From Streptomyces sp. B21-083 (GTDB lineage Bacteria; Actinomycetota; Actinomycetes; Streptomycetales; Streptomycetaceae): DNA of 64,000 nt. The notes beneath the pieces are model-generated. The model did no database searches and was not told the DNA's origin. It was given only the letters and a program-made list of their open reading frames with translations. Numbering within the stretch: the stretch's first letter is position 1; every line of letters starts with the position of its first letter. Of the stretch, positions 1-8,704 are shown piece by piece. The stretch is from the NCBI RefSeq assembly GCF_036898825.1, contig NZ_JARUND010000002.1, positions 1,364,001 to 1,428,000 on the forward strand. The letters run 5' to 3'. Made by a program: the position numbers and the translations under genes.

Positions 1-1331
1 GCGCGGACGGCCAGCCCGTCGGCGGCCGTCAGGAGGGCGCCCACATCGGCCCGGCGCTCCAGGAGAAGGTGCTCGCCGCGCTTGCCCCCGCGCTGAAGAA
101 GGCCAAGGTCAAGTCCGAGATCTCGGCGATGGACGAGACCAACCCGTCCATCTTCGCGAACAACTGGAACTCCTACTCACAGGCTTCCAAGGACCTCGTC
201 GACCAGATGAACGTCCACACCTACGGCACCGGGCAGCGCACCACCGTGCGTGACCTCGCCAAGGCGGCCGACAAGCCGCTGTGGATGAGCGAGGTCGAGG
301 GCGACTGGGGCGACGGGCAGAGTTTCACGGACATGCGTCCGGGGCTCGGCCTCGCCCAGCAGATCGTCAACGACCTGCGTGAACTGGAGCCCCAGGCCTG
401 GGTGTTCTGGCAGCCGGTCGAGGACTACGACAACATGAAGCCCGGCGGCGAGTCCGCCAAGGGCGGCAACTGGGGCAGCATCCAGCTCTCGTTCAGCTGC
501 AAGTCGGCGGACACGCTGGCGACCTGCCCGATCTACACGAACACCAAGTTCGACACCGCCCGTAACTTCACGCACTTCATCAAGCCGGGCGACAAGCTGA
601 TCAAGGTGGACGACACCTCCAGCGCCGCCGCCGTGACCAAGGACGGCAAGGGCGCCTCGCTCGTCCACGTCAACTCCACCACCGCGGCCCGAGACGTCAC
701 CATCGACCTCTCCAAGTTCCGCACCATCAAGGGCAACGCGACCGTCACGCCGACCGTGACCAGCGCCGACGGCAAGCTCAAGCAGCAGGCCCCGGTCAAG
801 GTCGTCGGCGGCAAGGCCACGTACACCGTTCCCGCCCAGTCGGTGACCTCCTTCGCCATCAAGGGTGTCTCGGGCGTCGCGAAGAACGCCGGTCTGTTCA
901 GCAAGGGCCACTCCTACACGCTGACCGGCGTGCAGAGCGGCAAGGCCGTGACCGTTGCCGCGGGCGGCAAGAGCCTGGTCCTCGGCTCCGCCAACGGCAC
1001 GGTCGCGCAGAACTGGCAGCTCGACGCCCGCCACGGCGACAAGGGCGCCCGTCAGCGGTACGTCTTCGCCAACCCGGCCGAGGGCAAGCGACTGGCCGTC
1101 CGCGACAACGTCCCTGTGGTCGAGCCCGACACGGGCAAGCGGGATCCGGCCACCGAGTGGATCATGTCGACCACCGGTGACCAGACATGGACCCTGATCA
1201 ACGTGGCCACCGGCCGCCTCCTTGAGGTCGGCGGCCAGGCGACCAACGAGGGTGCCGCCGTCACCACCTGGATGGCCAACTCCGGCTCGAACCAGCGCTG
1301 GCGGGTCACGGACGTGACCGACCGGAGCTGA
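1..1331 (+). CDS. Secreted GH30-like glycosidase with C-terminal ricin-type lectin domain (5' end outside window)
   Basis: The reading frame is open from base 3 and ends at a TGA at 1329-1331, so the N-terminus, including any signal peptide, lies outside. The visible start has (beta/alpha)8-barrel features of GH30-type endo-beta-1,6-galactanases: a V-H-T-Y-G stretch, the putative nucleophile Glu in WMSEVEGDW, and VFWQPVEDYDN. A beta-sandwich region follows, then a ricin B-like module over roughly the last 150 residues, with an N-Q-R-W-R-V ending of QxW type. It probably degrades extracellular galactan-like polysaccharide, the lectin module tethering it to substrate. Family is from motif memory; the substrate is inferred. 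Confidence 0.8.
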   Translation, partial: ADGQPVGGRQEGAHIGPALQEKVLAALAPALKKAKVKSEISAMDETNPSIFANNWNSYSQASKDLVDQMNVHTYGTGQRTTVRDLAKAADKPLWMSEVEGDWGDGQSFTDMRPGLGLAQQIVNDLRELEPQAWVFWQPVEDYDNMKPGGESAKGGNWGSIQLSFSCKSADTLATCPIYTNTKFDTARNFTHFIKPGDKLIKVDDTSSAAAVTKDGKGASLVHVNSTTAARDVTIDLSKFRTIKGNATVTPTVTSADGKLKQQAPVKVVGGKATYTVPAQSVTSFAIKGVSGVAKNAGLFSKGHSYTLTGVQSGKAVTVAAGGKSLVLGSANGTVAQNWQLDARHGDKGARQRYVFANPAEGKRLAVRDNVPVVEPDTGKRDPATEWIMSTTGDQTWTLINVATGRLLEVGGQATNEGAAVTTWMANSGSNQRWRVTDVTDRS

Positions 1332-1465
1332 CCCGGTAGTTCGTCCCCGAAGGCCGCCTCCGCGTGAACCGATCCCGGCGCACGCGGAGGCGGCCTTCGC
1401 CGTGCCCGCCCAGACCGCCCGCAACCCTCTCGCAACGTCCCGTGCGGTCCACTGGGGCGGTGAAG

Positions 1466-1825
1466 ATGCCCGAGGAGAGCCCGCGCGTCGAACTGACCCC
1501 GGCCGCCGCCGAACTGCTGCGGCGGCTGCACGCGACGCACGGCCCGCTGATGTTCCACCAGTCCGGCGGCTGCTGCGACGGCAGCGCGCCCATGTGCTTC
1601 CCGGCGGGCGAGTTCAGGACCGGTGGCTCCGACGTACTGCTCGCCGAACTGGTGGTCGAGGGTGTCCCCGAACCGGTGACGTTCTGGATGTCGCGCAGCC
1701 AGTACGAGGTGTGGTCCCACACCCGGTTGATCGTGGACGTCGTACCTGGCCGGGGCAGCGGTTTCTCCCTCGAAGCGCCCGAAGGCGTTCGCTTCCTGAT
1801 CCGCTCCAGAGTCGTCAACACCTAG
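1466..1825 (+). CDS. DUF779 domain protein
   Basis: A 119-residue protein matching DUF779 over its whole length: ELTPAAAELLRRL start, a conserved cysteine-rich SGGCCDGSAPMC segment around residues 34-45, and PGRGSGFSLEAPEGVRFLI near the end. The ATG at 1466 has GGGG about 8 bases upstream; a GTG at 1460 is an alternative. Family members are often found beside aldehyde dehydrogenases and the paired cysteines suggest metal binding or redox, but no biochemical role is established to my knowledge. No aldehyde dehydrogenase is adjacent here (the nearest is at 10822). Confidence 0.85.
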   Translation: MPEESPRVELTPAAAELLRRLHATHGPLMFHQSGGCCDGSAPMCFPAGEFRTGGSDVLLAELVVEGVPEPVTFWMSRSQYEVWSHTRLIVDVVPGRGSGFSLEAPEGVRFLIRSRVVNT

Positions 1826-1912
1826 CCTCTCGCGCGCCCCCTCTCGGCTCATCGTCACCTGTCGCACTCCCCTTGCGTCCTGCGACAGTTGACGGGACTT
1901 CAGGGGGTCTGA

Positions 1913-3148
1913 ATGCGTGGCAGCGGACGGTTCAGAACGGGCAGAACACCAGTCTCGACAGTCGCGGTGATCGCAATGCTGGCCGGCGCGGCCCTGACAG
2001 GGGCGGCACCGGCCAGCGGCGCGCCGAGAGCCGCCAAGGTCGCGCCGGGCGTGACCTACGCCCAGTTCGACATCGTGGCGGCCAGGGGGGTGACACACGC
2101 CCATCTGCTGAGCGTCGACCTCGGCAACGCGCGGGTGCGGGTCAACCTGCTCTACGCGGGAGCGGTGGCGGCACGGGCCACCGTGTCCAGAATGGCTGAC
2201 GCCAAGGGTGCCGTCGCCGGCGTCAACGGCGACTTCTTCAACATCAGCGAGGTCCAGCATCCCGGGGTCGCGGCCACAGGCGCGTCCGTGGGCCCGGCGA
2301 TCGCGAGCGGCGCGGTGCTGAAGGCGTCGGTGCCGAACGGTCAGCGCTTCGGTCCCTCGATGCCGCCCGGCGTCACCACCAGGGCCGTCCTCGGCGTGGG
2401 CACCGACAGAAGGGCCCGCCTGGACAACCTCGCCCTGTCGGGCAGCGTCGGCACGCCTGTGGGACGGTTCACGCTCGGCGGGCTCAACCAGTACGCGCTG
2501 CCGGTGGGCTCCATCGGCGCGTTCACCCCGGCCTGGGGCGGTGTCTCCCGGGCGCGGGCGGTGTGCGGCACGGACATCGACCGGGCCGCGCCGTGCAGTA
2601 CGGACACCTACGAGGTGACGGTGCGGCGCGGCAGAGTCGTACGGACGGCGAACTCGCCCGGCGGCGGTGCCATCGCCGCCAACACCACGGTCCTGGTGGG
2701 CCGGGAGGCGGGCGCGCGGCAGCTGCGGAAGCTGTCCGTCGGCGCGCCGGTCACGGTGAAGAGCCGTCTCGTGGCGGCCACGAGCCGTATCCCGTACCGC
2801 TTCGCTCTCGGCGGCTACCCGGTGCTGAAGGACGGCCGGGCGCTGGCCGGCCTCGACAACAACACCGCCGCCGTGCGCACCGCGGCGGGCATCGCGAACG
2901 GCGGGCGCAAGCTCCTGCTGCTCGCGGTGGACGGTGCGCCGCAGTACCGCAGCGGGCTGACCGTCGCCGAAGTCGCCGCAACCATGCGGAGGTTGGGCTC
3001 CATCGACGCCTTCAGCCTGGACGGCGGCGGCTCCACGACCTTCGTCACCAGAGCGCCGGGAGCCGGCAGGGTCACCGTACGCAACCATCCGACCGGCGGC
3101 GCCGAGCGGCCCGTCCCGAACGCCATCGGAGTCTTCATGACGTCCTGA
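1913..3148 (+). CDS. Secreted phosphodiester glycosidase (NAGPA/DUF2233) family protein
   Basis: 411 residues with an N-terminal signal sequence (basic start, hydrophobic core at about 15-32, Ala-rich cleavage region near 36). The rest is a phosphodiester glycosidase domain, recognised by GVNGDFFN near residue 103 and DGGGSTT near residue 369. The family includes the enzyme that uncovers mannose-6-phosphate in animals and bacterial proteins acting on glycosyl phosphodiesters, for example cell-wall polymer linkages. Here it is most likely exported; the substrate is unknown. The ATG at 1913 follows GGGG. It stands alone, with no operon partner. Confidence 0.85.
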   Translation: MRGSGRFRTGRTPVSTVAVIAMLAGAALTGAAPASGAPRAAKVAPGVTYAQFDIVAARGVTHAHLLSVDLGNARVRVNLLYAGAVAARATVSRMADAKGAVAGVNGDFFNISEVQHPGVAATGASVGPAIASGAVLKASVPNGQRFGPSMPPGVTTRAVLGVGTDRRARLDNLALSGSVGTPVGRFTLGGLNQYALPVGSIGAFTPAWGGVSRARAVCGTDIDRAAPCSTDTYEVTVRRGRVVRTANSPGGGAIAANTTVLVGREAGARQLRKLSVGAPVTVKSRLVAATSRIPYRFALGGYPVLKDGRALAGLDNNTAAVRTAAGIANGGRKLLLLAVDGAPQYRSGLTVAEVAATMRRLGSIDAFSLDGGGSTTFVTRAPGAGRVTVRNHPTGGAERPVPNAIGVFMTS

Positions 3149-3166
3149 GACCCTGAACTCCCGCCC

Positions 3167-3361
3167 TCAGGGCTTGAGGCTGCTCACGATGTCCGCCGTC
3201 GCCGTGAGCCCACTGTGGATGGTCGGCGCCACGCTCGTGCTCGCCAGATAGAAGCCGAGCAGGACGCAGACCACGGCGTGGGTGGGCTTCAGCGCGCCGT
3301 TACGCAGGAAGACCACCGCCAGGGTCAGGAGCAGCACCACCACAGAGATGGAAATGGCCAT
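3167..3361 (-). CDS. Small conserved membrane protein
   Basis: A 64-residue protein starting at the ATG at 3361, preceded by a strong GGAGGAGG ribosome-binding site; the open frame extends further upstream but has no better start. It has an N-terminal hydrophobic helix (MAISISVVVLLLTLAVVFL), a short polar turn (RNGALKPTHA), and a second hydrophobic stretch (VVCVLLGFYLAS). It is probably a two-helix membrane protein. I recall similar small proteins of unknown function in streptomycetes. No function can be assigned. Confidence 0.7.
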   Translation of the reverse strand: MAISISVVVLLLTLAVVFLRNGALKPTHAVVCVLLGFYLASTSVAPTIHSGLTATADIVSSLKP

Positions 3362-3486
3362 CGTCGAACCTCCTCCGCCACGTCCACTTCGCGGCTTTCG
3401 GCCGTAAGTGTGGCGTAGCGGAGGGTTCGTCCGTGCGGCTGACATGCCCGCCGAACGTGTGGTCTCTCACTGTCTCCAGGTGTACG

Positions 3487-4569
3487 TCAGGGGGCGCGCA
3501 GGTCGACCAGTTCGGCCAGCGCCTCCCGGTGGGCGCCCGCCGTGCCGTACGCGATGGAGTCGGCTTTCGCCCGTTTCAGGTACAGGTGGACCGGGTGTTC
3601 CCAGGTCATCCCGATCCCGCCGTGCAGCTGCAGCGCCTCCTCGGCCGCGTGGACGGCGACGGGGGCCGCGTAGGCCTGGGCGACGGCGACCGCCACCTCG
3701 GCGTCGGCCCCGTTCGCCAGGGCGTCGGCCGCGTTCCGGGCGGCGGCTCGCAGGTTGACGACCTCCAGCCACAGCTGGGCGAGCCGGTGCTTGAGCGCCT
3801 GGAAGCCGCCGACGGGCCGGTTGAACTGCTTGCGCTCCTTGAGATAGCGGACCGTCTCGGTCAACGTCCATTCGGCGAGGCCGAGTTGCTCGGAGGCGAG
3901 CAGCCCGGCGCCCGCCCGCAGCGCCCGGCGTACGGCGGGTTCGGCGTCGCCGAGAAGGTGGCCCGGCGCCCCGTCCAGGACGACCTTCGCCACCGGCCGG
4001 GTCAGGTCGAGGGACACCTGCGGCGTGACGGTGGCCGCGGCGGCCTCCACCGCGTACAGACCGCCGTCGTCGGCGGGAACCAGCAGCACGTCGGCGACGG
4101 ACGCGTCCGCGATGCCGGTCAGCTCCCCGTGCAGGCCGCCGTCCTCGAACCGTACGACGCTGTAGGCGCTCCCGGCGGGGACGCTCAGCGAGACCGCGAG
4201 GGCGCCGATCGTCGTCCCGGACGCCAACCGGGACAGCAGGTCGTCGGCCCCGCACTCCAGCAGCGCCTCGGTGGCGACGACGGCACTGGTCAGATAGGGG
4301 ACGGGCGCGACCGCACGCCCCAACTCCTCCAGGACGACGGCGACTTCGCGGTGTGTGGCGCCCTGCCCGTCCAGTTCCTCGGGGACGAGCAGGCCCGCGA
4401 GGCCCATTCCCTCGGTGAGGGCCTTCCAGAGCGGAATGTCGTGCGGGGTGTCCGACTCGACGCGCGCGATCACGCCCGCCGGGTCGCAGCGGTCGGCCAG
4501 CAGGTCGCGGACGGCCGCGCGGAGGGCGTCCTCCTCCTCGGAGTACAACAGGTCGGGCTGTGTGCTCAT
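3487..4569 (-). CDS. Acyl-CoA dehydrogenase (first of a pair)
   Basis: 360 residues with the acyl-CoA dehydrogenase fold: helical N-domain (YSEEEDALRAAVRDLLADR), middle beta domain, and C-terminal FAD-contact helices ending QLHGGIGMTWEHPVHLYLKRA. I do not see a clear catalytic-Glu motif of the EGTSE type, which the neighbouring dehydrogenase has. Its start overlaps the stop of that gene in an ATGA, so the two are translationally coupled. In actinobacteria such unequal pairs (FadE28/FadE29 type) form alpha2beta2 enzymes acting on bulky CoA esters. A heterotetramer is inferred; the substrate is unknown. Confidence 0.88.
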   Translation of the reverse strand: MSTQPDLLYSEEEDALRAAVRDLLADRCDPAGVIARVESDTPHDIPLWKALTEGMGLAGLLVPEELDGQGATHREVAVVLEELGRAVAPVPYLTSAVVATEALLECGADDLLSRLASGTTIGALAVSLSVPAGSAYSVVRFEDGGLHGELTGIADASVADVLLVPADDGGLYAVEAAAATVTPQVSLDLTRPVAKVVLDGAPGHLLGDAEPAVRRALRAGAGLLASEQLGLAEWTLTETVRYLKERKQFNRPVGGFQALKHRLAQLWLEVVNLRAAARNAADALANGADAEVAVAVAQAYAAPVAVHAAEEALQLHGGIGMTWEHPVHLYLKRAKADSIAYGTAGAHREALAELVDLRAP

Positions 4570-5750
4570 CGGGCGAGGTCCTTCCAGGCGACGTCCTTGT
4601 CGGTGCGCGGTTCGCTGGGCAGGCCCAGGACCCGTTCGGCGACGATGTTCAGCAGGACCTCGCTGGTCCCGCCCTCGATGCTGTTGCCCTTGGAGCGGAG
4701 GTAGCGGTAGCCGGCGTCACGGCCGACGAAGTCCACCAGCTCGGGCCGGCGCATGGTCCAGTCCTCGTACAACAGGCCTTCCTCGCCGAGGAGTTCCACC
4801 TCCAGGCCGCTGATCTCCTGGTTGAGGCGGGCGAAGGAGAGCTTCAGGCCGGAGCCCTCCGGGCCCGGCTGGCCGGCGACGAGCTGCTGGCGTGTCCGCT
4901 CGCCCGTGAGCCGGGCCACCTCGGCCTCCACCCACAGCTTCAGCAGCCGCTGGTGCAGATCGTGGGTGCGCAGCTCGGGGCGTTCGCGCCAGGTCTCGGC
5001 GACGGGCCCGATCATGCCGCCCTCGCGCGGGATGCGCATACCGCCGATGGCCACGCGCTCGTTGTTCAGCGTGGTCTGCGCGACCCGCCAGCCGTCGCCG
5101 ACCTCGCCGAGGCGATGGGCGTCCGGGATCCGGACGTCGGTCAGGAACACCTCGTTGAACTCGGCCTCGCCGGTGACCTGCCGCAGCGGCCGGACCTCGA
5201 CACCGGGGTCGGTCATGTCGCAGAGGAAGTAGGTGATGCCCTTGTGCTTGGGCAGGTCAGGGTCGGTGCGTGCGATGAGGATGGCCCAGCGGGCGAGATG
5301 AGCGCTGGACGTCCACACCTTCTGCCCGTTGACGATCCAGTCTCCCCCCTCGGACCGCACGGCCCGCGTACCCAGCGCGGCGAGGTCGGACCCGGCCCCC
5401 GGCTCGGAGAACAGCTGGCACCAGACCTCCTCCCCCACCCACAGCGGCCGGAGGAACTTGCGCTTCTGCTCCTCCGTACCGAAGCCGAGGATGGTCGGTG
5501 CGGCCATTCCCAGACCGATACCGATGCGCCGGGGGTCGTTGTCGGGAGCCCCCGCGGCCTGCAACTCGGCGTCCACGACGACCTGGAGGGCACGCGGCGC
5601 GCCGAGACCGCCCAGCCCTTCCGGGTAGTGCACCCAGGCGAGCCCGGCGTCGAAGCGGGCCTTGAGGAAGTCGAGCCGGTCGGTGTCGGCCGGCGGATGT
5701 GCGGCCAGCAACTCCCGTGTCAGTCGGGTGAGTTCAGCTGCGTCGGTCAT
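4566..5750 (-). CDS. Acyl-CoA dehydrogenase (second of a pair)
   Basis: 394 residues starting at the ATG at 5750 (MTDAAELTRL), which overlaps the stop of the upstream oxidoreductase gene by an ATGA. The open frame runs further upstream but that part is antisense to the oxidoreductase. It has the acyl-CoA dehydrogenase signature CQLFSEPGAGSDLA, the middle-domain WIVNGQKVWTSSA, and a C-terminal IEGGTSEVLLNIVAERVLG where the catalytic carboxylate normally lies. It likely oxidises an acyl-CoA to the enoyl-CoA, together with the partner at 3487-4569. Confidence 0.9.
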   Translation of the reverse strand: MTDAAELTRLTRELLAAHPPADTDRLDFLKARFDAGLAWVHYPEGLGGLGAPRALQVVVDAELQAAGAPDNDPRRIGIGLGMAAPTILGFGTEEQKRKFLRPLWVGEEVWCQLFSEPGAGSDLAALGTRAVRSEGGDWIVNGQKVWTSSAHLARWAILIARTDPDLPKHKGITYFLCDMTDPGVEVRPLRQVTGEAEFNEVFLTDVRIPDAHRLGEVGDGWRVAQTTLNNERVAIGGMRIPREGGMIGPVAETWRERPELRTHDLHQRLLKLWVEAEVARLTGERTRQQLVAGQPGPEGSGLKLSFARLNQEISGLEVELLGEEGLLYEDWTMRRPELVDFVGRDAGYRYLRSKGNSIEGGTSEVLLNIVAERVLGLPSEPRTDKDVAWKDLAR

Positions 5751-6724
5751 ACGGCGGCTCCGTTCTCCAGCGAGGGCAGCACAGCGACCCGGCCGGTGGT
5801 GACACCCTCGGCGACGCGCTGCACCGCGGCGGCGGCCCCGGCCAGCGGTACACGCTCGCTCACCAGCGGTTTGATCGCGCCCCGGGCGGCCAGCTCGGTG
5901 AGCTGTTCGTGGCAGTGCTGGACCAGCTTCGGGTTCTTGGTGTTGTACAGACCCCAGTGCAGGCCCAGGATCGAGTAGTTCTTCACGAGGGCGTGGTTGA
6001 GCGCGGGGCTGGGAATGGTTCCGCCGGCGAAGCCGACGACCACGATCCGCCCCTCGAAGGCGACGACCTTCGTGGACTGGGTGTAGGCCTCCCCGCCGAC
6101 GGGGTCGTAGACCACGTCGACACCGCGCCCACCGGTGGCTTCCTTCACCGCCCCGACGACGTTCTCCGTGCGCCGGTCGATGACGACGTCGCAGCCCAGC
6201 TCCCGTGCCACGGACACCTTCTCGGCCCCGCCGACGACGCCGATGACGGTGGCTCCGGCGGCCTTCCCGAGCTGTACGGCGGCGCTGCCGACCCCGCCGG
6301 CGGCGGCGTGCACGAGCAGTGTCTCGCCGGCCTCCAGAGCGGCCCGCCGGTGCAGTCCGAACCAGCCCGTCTGGTAGCCGATGAGAAGGGCGGCGGCCTC
6401 GGCGTCGTCCAGCGACTCGGGAGCCGTGAACAGTCCTCGGGAGTCCGCCACGACGTACTCGGCGAAACCGCCGTACGGCAGCACGGGGTTCCCGATCACC
6501 CGGCGGCCGTCCTCGGTCTCCCCGCAGATCTCCACCCCAGGAGTGAACGGCAGCGGCGGCCTGACCTGGTACTCCCCGCGGCACAGCAGGACGTCCGGGA
6601 AGTTGATGGTCGCGGCCCGCACCTTCAGCAGCACCTGGCCCTCGGCGGGCACCGGCCGCTCCACCTCGCCGAGGACCATCGCCTCGCTCGGCTCGCCGTT
6701 CTGGTGCACTTGCCATGCCTGCAT
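5747..6724 (-). CDS. Quinone oxidoreductase-like medium-chain dehydrogenase
   Basis: 325 residues, MDR/zeta-crystallin-like quinone oxidoreductase family. The N-terminal GroES-like domain (about 1-120) lacks the usual zinc ligands. The Rossmann domain contains LLVHAAAGGVGSAAVQLGKA near residues 139-158, which binds NADPH. It is first gene of a minus-strand operon with two acyl-CoA dehydrogenases, joined by 4-base ATGA overlaps. It may reduce an enoyl product or recycle a quinone acceptor for the dehydrogenases; this is inferred. A palindromic operator-like site lies upstream at 6784-6795. Confidence 0.88.
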   Translation of the reverse strand: MQAWQVHQNGEPSEAMVLGEVERPVPAEGQVLLKVRAATINFPDVLLCRGEYQVRPPLPFTPGVEICGETEDGRRVIGNPVLPYGGFAEYVVADSRGLFTAPESLDDAEAAALLIGYQTGWFGLHRRAALEAGETLLVHAAAGGVGSAAVQLGKAAGATVIGVVGGAEKVSVARELGCDVVIDRRTENVVGAVKEATGGRGVDVVYDPVGGEAYTQSTKVVAFEGRIVVVGFAGGTIPSPALNHALVKNYSILGLHWGLYNTKNPKLVQHCHEQLTELAARGAIKPLVSERVPLAGAAAAVQRVAEGVTTGRVAVLPSLENGAAV

Positions 6725-6783
6725 GGGGGGCCTCCACGGGACTGCGCTCGTCTTGTTCGACTGACCGGGCTCGACCGCATACT

Positions 6784-6795
6784 AAGCGGTCGCTT
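6784..6795 (-). promoter_or_regulatory. Palindromic operator-like site upstream of the acyl-CoA dehydrogenase operon
   Basis: AAGCGGTCGCTT (arms AAGCG/CGCTT, 2-base centre) lies about 60 bases upstream of the oxidoreductase start. Read on the minus strand it is followed directly by TAGTAT, a plausible -10 box, so a bound repressor would block RNA polymerase. The form fits TetR-family operators seen at acyl-CoA metabolism genes in actinobacteria. The regulator is not next to the operon; the adjacent XRE-cupin gene is a possible but unproven candidate. Confidence 0.45.
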
Positions 6796-6841
6796 GCAGA
6801 TCAGGGAACCGTCGAGGGCCGGTCCGCGGCAGTCGCGTTCG

Positions 6842-7450
6842 TCACGGCCGCGCGCCCTTCGTACGGGTGGGGCGCGCCCGTACGTGCATCCGCTCCCCCT
6901 GCGGCCCGAACAGGCTGAGGAACTCCGCGGGCCCCTCCCCCGTCGCCCCGAACCAGTGCGGCACGCGGGTGTCGAACTCGGCGGCCTCCCCCGGCCCGAG
7001 CACCACGTCGTGCTCGCCGAGCACGAGCCGCAGCCGCCCCGACAGGACGTACACCCACTCGTACCCCTCGTGCGTACGCGGGTCGGGCTCCTGGTCGCTC
7101 ACCGGCAGGATCACCTTGAACGCCTGGAGGCCGCCCGGCTGCCGGGTGAGCGGGAGGTACGTCCGCCCGTGCCGCACGATCGGCTTGGCCCGCACCCGGG
7201 GGTCGCCGACGGGCGGGGCCCCGACCAGCTCGTCAAGCGCGACGCGATGCGCCCGCGCGATGGGCAGCAGCAGCTCCAGGCTGGGGCGCCGAAGCCCCGA
7301 TTCCAGCCGTGACAGCGTACTGACGGAGATCCCGGTCGTGGCCGACAGTCCGGCGAGCGTCGCACCCCGCTCCTTGCGGATCCGCCGCAGCCGGGGCCCC
7401 ACCTCGGCGAGAACCTGGTCGGTGGGAAGGTCGACGTTTGTGGCATCCAT
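6842..7450 (-). CDS. XRE-family regulator with cupin domain
   Basis: 202 residues: an N-terminal helix-turn-helix of lambda-repressor type (about 15-75; RKERGATLAGLSATTGISVS then TLSRLESG) and a C-terminal cupin-2 domain (about 105-190; HEGYEWVYVLSGRL, GEAAEFDTRVPHWF). This MerR-like fusion of HTH plus small-molecule-sensing cupin is common in actinobacteria, where members repress neighbouring metabolic genes. It is divergent from the flavoprotein at 7528 with a 77-base gap, so control of that gene is likely. A TTGC/GCAA inverted repeat lies in the shared gap. Confidence 0.9.
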   Translation of the reverse strand: MDATNVDLPTDQVLAEVGPRLRRIRKERGATLAGLSATTGISVSTLSRLESGLRRPSLELLLPIARAHRVALDELVGAPPVGDPRVRAKPIVRHGRTYLPLTRQPGGLQAFKVILPVSDQEPDPRTHEGYEWVYVLSGRLRLVLGEHDVVLGPGEAAEFDTRVPHWFGATGEGPAEFLSLFGPQGERMHVRARPTRTKGARP

Positions 7451-7527
7451 GCCGTCATTGCAGTTTCGGCAAAGAGGTTTGTCAATATGGCAGCGCGGGA
7501 GTGACGCTCGCGGTGGAGGTGGTCACC

Positions 7528-8454
7528 ATGACCGAGCAGTACGAGGTTGCCGTCATCGGAGGCGGCGCGGCCGGGCTGTCGGCCGCGCTGGTCCTCGGCC
7601 GGGCCCGTTGCCGCACGCTGGTCGTCGACGCGGGCGAGCCGCGCAACGCGCCGGCGGCACACATGCAGGGCTATCTGTCCCGCGACGGGATGCCGCCGGC
7701 CGAGTTCCTGGCGGCGGGGCGCGAGGAGATCACGCGGTACGGGGTGGAGCTGGTCGTGGACAGGGTGGTGGACGTCGCCAAGGGCGAGGACTTCACGCTG
7801 ACGCTGGCGAGCGGGAACCGTACGGTACGTGCCCGACGGCTCGTCGTCGCGACGGGGCTGCGGGACGAACTCCCCGCCGTGCCGGGCGTCGCCGAGCACT
7901 TCGGGCGGGACGTACTGCACTGTCCGTTCTGCCACGGCTGGGAGGTACGGGACCGGGCGTTCGGTGTGCTGGCCTCGACCCCGGCGAGCGTGCACCAGGC
8001 GGTGCTGGTCGCCCGGTGGTCGAAGGACGTGACGCTGTTCCTGCACACGGTCGCGGAGGACGAGCTCACCGACGAGGATCTGCGCAGGCTGGCGGGGGCA
8101 GGGGTGGCGGTGGTCCCCGGCGAGGTCGAGAGCCTGACGACGGACTCCGGCCGTGTCACCGGTGTGCGCCTCAGGAACGGCACGACGCACGCGCGCGAGA
8201 CGGTGTTCGTCGCTCCCCGGGCCGTCCCGCGCAACACCCTGTTCGAGACCCTGGGCGCCGAACTGACGGAAACCCCGTTCGGCACGTACCCGACGGTGGA
8301 CGCGACGGGCCTGACGACGGTGCCGGGTGTCTGGGCGGCGGGAAACGCCATCGGCTTCGGCGAGCAGGTCATCCACGCGGCGAGCGGCGGCTACCGCGCG
8401 GCCACGGCGATCGTGGCCGACCTGGTGTTCTCGGCGGTACCGCCCGGTGCGTGA
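7528..8454 (+). CDS. NAD(P)/FAD-dependent oxidoreductase, thioredoxin reductase-like
   Basis: 308 residues, starting at the ATG at 7528 after GGTGGAGGTGG. The N-terminal FAD Rossmann motif is VIGGGAAGLSAALVLG; the protein has the thioredoxin-reductase two-domain plan with the cysteine pair CPFCHGWEV near residue 132, and a C-terminal FAD motif TVPGVWAAGNAIGFGEQ. CPFC replaces the CATC/CAVC of true thioredoxin reductases, and no thioredoxin gene is adjacent. It probably belongs to the related flavoprotein reductases of unknown electron acceptor. It is divergent from an XRE-cupin gene that likely regulates it. Confidence 0.88.
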   Translation: MTEQYEVAVIGGGAAGLSAALVLGRARCRTLVVDAGEPRNAPAAHMQGYLSRDGMPPAEFLAAGREEITRYGVELVVDRVVDVAKGEDFTLTLASGNRTVRARRLVVATGLRDELPAVPGVAEHFGRDVLHCPFCHGWEVRDRAFGVLASTPASVHQAVLVARWSKDVTLFLHTVAEDELTDEDLRRLAGAGVAVVPGEVESLTTDSGRVTGVRLRNGTTHARETVFVAPRAVPRNTLFETLGAELTETPFGTYPTVDATGLTTVPGVWAAGNAIGFGEQVIHAASGGYRAATAIVADLVFSAVPPGA

Positions 8455-8704
8455 GGGCGCGGCGGTGAAACTCAGGCGCGGCTCAACCGTCCGTGTCCCC
8501 GGCCCGACTTCGGCTCCGGCGTCGACGCTGCCGACGACTGGGAAGGTAACGCCCTGAACACTGCACCAACCAACGGCAACCTGCTCAATCACTAGAAAGT
8601 CACCACGAGCCGCCGCCCTCTCCCCATGGGTAGGCGCGGCTGCCGCGAGCAAACCGGCCCTCCGCCCGGATGTGCATCCGCCACCCCCGTTGCACCATGG
8701 CTGC

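Noticed and set aside
177..1424. Minus-strand open frame opposite the glycosidase
   Set aside because: Shadow frame typical of GC-rich DNA; the plus-strand frame has clear enzyme and lectin motifs.
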